A stretch of DNA of 34,547 nt from Gracilaria caudata. Lineage: Eukaryota; Rhodophyta; Florideophyceae; Gracilariales; Gracilariaceae. The stretch spans positions 1 to 34,547 of the forward strand of contig JASCIV010000177.1 of assembly GCA_030374735.1 (NCBI GenBank), read 5' to 3'. The notes beneath the pieces are model-generated. The model searched no databases, was not told the origin of the DNA, and saw nothing but the letters and a program-made list of their open reading frames with translations. The first letter of the stretch is position 1. Every line of letters begins with the position of its first letter. This document shows positions 29,892 to 34,547 of this stretch, in pieces. The position numbers and the translations under genes are program-made.

Positions 29892-30481
29892 GATTGATTG
29901 GTTGCGTTGCACACGTACGGCACGTCCGCAATTGCGTTGGGCTTACATGCACGGGGCGCGGGGGGGAGGAATGATGATGCGTTGACAGCGGAATGGATTG
30001 AGCGACGTGGAGAGAAGCAAGCAGTCGAAGCAAAGGCCGAATAAAGCGTGTTACATAAATATAAAACGGCGTGCGTTGTGCGGCGCGCGACTTTATACGG
30101 ACAGCGGGGGCGGCGGGAGGCAGGTTGAAGAGCTCGGTTGGGAAGGAGAAGAAGCGAAGCGTGGAAGGCGACGAGGGGCGGACCGTTGCAGGCGAACGGG
30201 GGAGAGGAGTGCAACGCGGAAGATGAGTGCCGCAACGAGTTGTGAGGCGTTCGCAACTTCGGCAGCCACATACGCCCAAACGGCGCAGCGAGTGGCCGCG
30301 ACTTCAAGCGAATCGCATTTAACACGCAAACGGCTGCCTGAGGACGGGCGGACTCGTCGACCCAACGCCACTCGCTCTCGAGGTGCTTGTGTATAGATTG
30401 GCTGTTACGCCCCGCGTTGGGCGAGCGGAGTTGGCGAGTTGCGCGAAGCGTGTATGGTGCGTGCGGCCCCGCTTGTTTTTG
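29892..30481. other. GC-rich upstream region of the urea carboxylase gene
   Basis: CG-rich and open in several frames on both strands (for example minus 30616-29822, which begins with GTG). I take these as composition effects, not genes. It holds a probable TATA box at 30091-30097. Transcription from there would give a leader of about 170 bases. Confidence 0.45.
30091..30097 (-). promoter_or_regulatory. TATAAAG element of the urea carboxylase gene
   Basis: On the minus strand TATAAAG lies about 200 bases upstream of the ATG at 29891, inside an otherwise CG-rich region, and is the best core-promoter candidate there. Confidence 0.45.
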
Positions 30482-30955
30482 ATGCGCAATCCAATTGAGG
30501 ACGCGATCGTGCTGCGCAAACGTGCTGCGTATGGGTGCCGGACACGTGGGGTATTGCGCGACCTGTGGCGGCTCTTTTACAACGCTGTTGCCTGCGGGCA
30601 GTTGTTGCCCCGGCACCGTCGCCCTCTCGAGTTTGTTTTATCTTTTGCCGACACCCTGTCTCGCAAGCCGTGCCCCTTGGGCAAGTGGCTCTTCACCATC
30701 GCACGGGACGGCTGCAAGATTGCAAGCCATCCGTTGGCACAGCAGTTTCTCTGCGATGGCACCCGTGCTCCGATGCACAACTCTTTGCGCAGTTCAAACT
30801 CGACTGCTTTTTCGTGCCCAACGTCCCCCGTGCGAGTACTACGTCGCTACCATCGGGATTTGAAGCACTCGCAAGACTCGAACAGCTATCAAAAATGTAT
30901 ATCGGTGAATGTGAGCAGTAAACCAGAGCATATCCAAGAGTCCTTTACTGACTAA
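30482..30955 (+). CDS. Possible protein of 157 residues, unassigned
   Basis: An ATG-initiated plus frame, divergent from the urea carboxylase gene. It is Arg- and Cys-containing (LRDLWRLFYNAVACGQLLP) with a polar tail, no signal peptide and no recognised domain. Two other plus frames are open across most of the same bases, so coding is doubtful. If real, it would share a divergent promoter region with the urea carboxylase gene. Confidence 0.22.
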   Translation: MRNPIEDAIVLRKRAAYGCRTRGVLRDLWRLFYNAVACGQLLPRHRRPLEFVLSFADTLSRKPCPLGKWLFTIARDGCKIASHPLAQQFLCDGTRAPMHNSLRSSNSTAFSCPTSPVRVLRRYHRDLKHSQDSNSYQKCISVNVSSKPEHIQESFTD

Positions 30956-31839
30956 ACTTTGTAGTATGGTTGAGGTGTCAAATTATTGTGTCTAAAAATA
31001 AATTTTTGCTTGTTCATCGAACAATTTGTCGGAGGACGCTGCTGTCATTGCTGGGCAACCAGCAGCGTCCCAGCTCAACATCGAGCTCACACACGACACG
31101 GTCTGTGAGCTAAGGTTATTAATGTGCGGCTCGCGTGCACAGCGCGAAAAACAGGAAAAACGCAGTTAGATATTGTAGTTTACTTCTGCAGTAAAAGTCT
31201 TACTTCTTCCGGGCGCAAAGTGACGCACCTTTCCAACACTACCGAAAAGAACTCGCAAATTTTTTTTCGTGCATTTACACGACAATCCAGATTCGTAGAC
31301 GTACATCGGTCTATTAAAGCTTGTGATGACATTGCTTCCCTGCATAAAATGTCAGCTTGAACTACTACAAAATCGGTCGTCAACTTTGTGATATTGCCAG
31401 CTACACTCTTTGGATGTATCCGGTCATGAATCAAAAAGGATCCATAATTTTTCTCAGTACTACGCGCAAACAAAAAATAAAAACCATTCTTAAAACCTTC
31501 CTCCCCTCCCATAAACTTCTAACGAAACCAGTCTTCTTCAGTGCTTCGTTGTTTTCGGCCCAATTGGTTCGTAATGTTGCCTCCTTATACCATCTGGATG
31601 CGGTTTTCGCTGGAATTATGTCATCCATTTACTTGGAGTCTTGCAAAACGTCAAATCGTTCTATTGTCACTCATATCCGGTTTGTGCACTTTCGTGATGC
31701 GTCTCGCGAAACCATGAAGACTGGTGTGGAACTTTATCGACGTAGTCTTTTTGCTTCTCGTCTTGGAGAAACTCTTGCCATCGTTTAGAAAAGTGAGGAA
31801 CCAGGCGATAATCTGACAGACATTCTTCTTCTCCAATTT
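30956..31839. other. Intergenic stretch with two adjacent hairpins
   Basis: Apart from the hairpins at 31034-31111 there is no convincing gene. The plus frame at 31357-31788 (143 codons) lacks an ATG start at its 5' end and is not recognised. It precedes the gag remnant and may be related debris. Confidence 0.4.
31034..31111. repeat. Two adjacent perfect-stem hairpins
   Basis: First: GGACGCTGCTG (31034-31044) pairs with CAGCAGCGTCC (31060-31070), 11 bp perfect around a 15-base loop. Second: AGCTCACA (31084-31091) pairs with TGTGAGCT (31104-31111) around 12 bases. The pair lies 79 bases after the stop of the doubtful 30482-30955 frame. Confidence 0.75.
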
Positions 31840-32240
31840 CGCATGCAGAAGCTGCTCCTCACCTTCCTCGCAATCCTCTTTCAGCAGAGCAGGACCCTTC
31901 CGCTCAGGTGTCCGAGCCTCTTCATTCCCTTGTGGAAACGACGCGTATGGACAGGTAGACATTCCGTCTAGCGAGACCACCCGCAACAGCTAGAATGCAG
32001 AGGACACTTGCAAGGCAGACTATGTGTCGAAGAAGTTCAAAGAGAACCACTTCTCCGGAGAACTCGCTCAAACGTTGGATCTTACACTCCGTGATTACAA
32101 TTTTGGTGCACGTCAGCATCGTTTGACGCCATCACAAAAGGCCGACTACTTTGTGAATATTTTAGACAGTCCAGCCCGCACATTACTCTTCCATAACGCT
32201 CCGACGATATGTTCTTTGAGCAAATGGCCGCATGATGACT
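31840..32240 (+). pseudogene. Degraded Ty1/copia-like retrotransposon gag fragment
   Basis: From about 32,003 the plus strand encodes VSKKFKENHFSGEL, LRDYNFGARQHRLTPSQKADY and then FVNILDSPARTLLFHN. This spacing matches the gag polyprotein of copia-type elements (KFSG, then Y-LTE-QK-FF, then L-G-A-FY). Upstream, in a different frame, a Pro/Glu-rich stretch (about 31,840-31,950) resembles a gag N-terminus. A TAG at about 31,990 and a frame change break it. No zinc knuckle, protease, integrase or reverse transcriptase is seen after it. It is an old truncated copy. Confidence 0.6.
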
Positions 32241-32828
32241 GCGGAATACTGCTTTACAGCAAATCAACCGGTCTCGGTACTGCTTGTCCCTTCTCTAAGA
32301 ATGTGGACCCTCTTCTAGGTGAAGTGATGTTGATATGGAGACTGTCTCTAATTTTTGGGTGCTTTCTGGCATGTTGCATGCGGACCTTAGTAGGTGGTAT
32401 GGGTTCTGGAACCGTTGAGCGGTGATGGACACGTGGGACGTGTGTAGCTTTGCATGAGTGCATTTCCTTTCGGAACACCCTGACAGTGGCTTGGCCACCC
32501 GTATGGACCACTACATTAGTCAATAGTTATAGCATAATTTCTAGTTGAACCTACTTAGGTGAACGCGGCCTCGCCGTAGCAAGCACTAAGTAAACCCAAC
32601 TGAGGTTGCCCTCCTTAACCAGAGGCTTGGCTCTAGTTCGTACTACCTTCGTAGGTTCACGACCCCCTCGGGTGGGTAACCAAGTTTGGATCCTGTACAA
32701 ATATCCCCTCAGGGACACTTAGGAGCTCATTTGTACCTACTTTCGAAGTGATTGGACATCATTATTGTCACCTGGTTTAGGTTTGAACTCCGCCCCTGTA
32801 CAGGGATACTTCTAGCACTTCTGCTGTG
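32241..32828. other. Junction between the gag remnant and the diverged repeats
   Basis: The gag-related frame runs on to 32425 without recognisable motifs. From about 32,540 the composition changes to short C- and G-runs. GAACCTAC at about 32,547 and GTAGGTTC at about 32,651 are inverted copies. No gene is seen. Confidence 0.4.
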
Positions 32829-33530
32829 TGTAGTGCAATGGGGAAAACCCAAAACACACCGAGACGTTCGGGATCTCGTCCTCTGTCGAGGTAGCTGGGC
32901 AGCAGAGCCTCTCCAGGTTGACACGGCGAAGCCGGGGTGTAAGTCCGGGGTCAGCCTTCACGACAAGCGTCGGAGAGTTACGAGGTACACGTCGTAGACG
33001 GTTACGGACCACGAATGTGGGCATAAGGTTCCTCCTTACGGAGTATGATAACCCGTATAACGGAGAGTGCGAGGAGCCAATGTGGCTACGAGCACCGGAG
33101 GAAATCCGCGAAAAAGCCACCCGAAGATGGGGAAAGAACAACCACAAACAGTGGGAAGACAACAAAGAAAACGGGCCTCGAGGGCACGGAGAACAGTCAC
33201 GAGATAACGAGAAACCAACCCTATACAGGGGCGAGAACACGGTGTGTACCGGGAAAACAGCCGGCGATAACGGTAAAATAGATAGTGTCTCTAGACGAGC
33301 CAAGGGCGGTGATAGTCCGTACACTACGGGTGCGCACACTCCGCGGGGCGGTTAACGACACGCCGAGGCGGAAAGCTATCAGAGCGAAAACACGACTTAG
33401 TCGGGAACCCCTTGGTTGGGGAGGTTTACTTGGTGGCGAAGGCCCGTGGCCGAGCCACTATATAGTGTGTCTACCTCCCTACACTAGGTGTAAAATATCT
33501 AAATGATTATCTAAATTACCAGCAATGCTG
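32829..33530. repeat. Diverged repeat unit, copy A
   Basis: First of two related non-coding units. Landmarks shared in order with copy B: TGTAGTGCAA (32829), GCCGGG-then-GTAA-then-TCCGGG (32931), CGGAAAGCT (33369), TTGGGGAGGTTTACT (about 33,416), a GTGGC/GCCAC foldback, CTATATA (33458) and TAAAATAT (33491). It is open on the minus strand for 175 codons but without recognisable protein, so I read it as non-coding. It may be an LTR-like or satellite-like unit. Confidence 0.6.
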
Positions 33531-33858
33531 TGCCAGCCATCCGGTGCATCCGTGATACACGTGGACCAAATGCCAGCAATGCGCGACACCAGGGTGGATG
33601 AGGGCTCGCTAGTAGCAGTAGTAAGCATCGCACTGCGCGCACGCAAAAATGACCAAGTCGGTGAAATCGACCCTCAGAGAGGTTGCCCTACACTGTGCGT
33701 CGCTCCGCCCTCGGATCTGTTCCGGTTTTCCGCACGGTCCGTGGCTCCGCTCCGGTTTACATTTCTCCGGATCTTTACACCGTCGCTACGGTTCCTCTTT
33801 CCTCCATTTATTTCCCCTTCTTTGCGCCCTTTCTCTTGGTTTTCCCTACTCTACGTTA
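33531..33858. other. Spacer between the two diverged repeat copies
   Basis: No gene seen. The right half (33,700-33,850) is pyrimidine-rich on the plus strand, with TTTCC and CTCC runs. Confidence 0.4.
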
Positions 33859-34534
33859 TGTAGTGCAAACCGTCAGGGACGGAAAAACAACCATCCGCGC
33901 CCGCGGAAAGACACCCACGGTGTTCAACCCGTGCTCTCGGGATGGTACCACAGAGAAAGAACCCCTCGTTGGGGATTGCACGTGCCGGGCGTAACTCCGG
34001 GAATCCCCTTCCTGCAAAACAGACGAAGGTGGGGTAGATCGGTCCACGTAGTGGTATCACCGGGGAAATCGGTACAGCACCGCAAGTAGCGGGAGATCCG
34101 GTAACGGTAAGGGAAACCGGGGGAAAATAAAGGGAGAATGTGAGCCGCAAAGCAGTGATACTGACTCACGTGGGTCGGGGATATACCGACCAGTAATCGG
34201 GACAACCTGCACTACAGGGCGGAGAAAACAAAGACCGTACAACGGAAACAGAAAAATAAAAAAAGAAACAACAAAGTAATAGACCGCAACTTACGGGTAG
34301 TACCTCCTGAATGGTCGAGGGAGGATAGCTAGTCCGGAATGCCTGTGAATAACTCCGTGATGGAGCAGCACCGTCCGAAAACGGAAAAGCTAGAGCCGAG
34401 ACTCTTGGTGAGATCCCTCTTGGGGCGTTTACTCCGTAGGGTGGCGGCAGGTGCCGCCACCTATATACGGTCACTGTAGAAGAATTTCTAAAATATTCTA
34501 AGTATTCCGGCACGCCGGCCAAGCCTCTACACGT
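33859..34534. repeat. Diverged repeat unit, copy B
   Basis: Same landmark order as copy A, displaced by about 1,000-1,050 bases: TGTAGTGCAA (33859), GCCGGGCGTAACTCCGGG (33984), CGGAAAAGCT (34382), TTGGGGCGTTTACT (34420), GGTGGCGGC-AGGT-GCCGCCACC (9-bp stem), CTATATA (34461) and TAAAATAT (34489). The changing offset shows several insertions or deletions, so the copies are old. Nothing protein-coding is recognised. Confidence 0.6.
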
Positions 34535-34547
34535 ACCACCCGTACCT

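Noticed and set aside
29716..30616. Long minus-strand frames (up to 264 codons) upstream of the urea carboxylase
   Set aside because: They begin with GTG, are Pro/Arg/Ser-rich as expected from CG-rich DNA, and overlap open frames on the other strand. No domain is visible.
32812..33339. A 175-codon minus frame within repeat copy A
   Set aside because: Copy B does not keep it as one frame (two shorter frames instead), and the translation is low-complexity Ser/Leu/Pro/Arg without motifs.

Overview
This window is eukaryotic nuclear DNA. Its genes are spaced 1 to 4 kb apart and lie on both strands, with TATA-type promoters, AATAAA-type 3' ends, simple repeats and retroelement debris. All ten confident protein genes read as single uninterrupted frames, including one of 5.1 kb, so the genome is intron-poor. 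Together with the many secreted von Willebrand A (vWA) proteins and a biotin-dependent urea carboxylase, this fits a red alga best. That placement is inference and other intron-poor eukaryotes are not excluded.

Left half (1-18,041). A secreted vWA protein lies on the minus strand at 513-1580. It is followed by 4 kb without a convincing gene, then an unknown secreted protein (5577-6314). Next come two convergent, strongly basic, probably secreted proteins: a Lys/Cys-rich one (7852-8496) and an Arg-tailed one (8884-9432, minus). A polyamine-oxidase-type flavoprotein follows (10380-11975), then a second vWA protein of a different architecture (13133-14539). From 16490 down to 15082 on the minus strand lies a decayed glucose-methanol-choline (GMC) oxidoreductase, recognisable in fragments from its FAD-binding start to its C-terminal motif. 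A six-helix DUF2306-type membrane protein follows at 17265-18041.

Right half (18,042-34,547). Two tandem paralogous secreted vWA proteins (19693-20424 and 21741-22517) are followed by 2.2 kb of AT-rich DNA. Then comes a 1715-residue minus-strand protein (24744-29891) containing a complete urea carboxylase fused to a C-terminal amidase domain. That amidase domain has lost all three residues of the Lys-Ser-Ser triad. The GC-rich upstream region of this gene is open in several frames. The window ends with a degraded Ty1/copia-like gag fragment (about 31,840-32,240) and at least two diverged copies of a non-coding unit of about 1 kb (32,829-34,534).

How the genes relate. Four vWA genes in 22 kb plus three other signal-peptide proteins suggest a locus for extracellular-matrix or surface proteins. 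The polyamine oxidase and the urea carboxylase could both serve nitrogen metabolism, but nothing in the sequence links them. Start codons were placed at the first in-frame ATG; five frames that stay open upstream through GTG or TTG codons were shortened accordingly.
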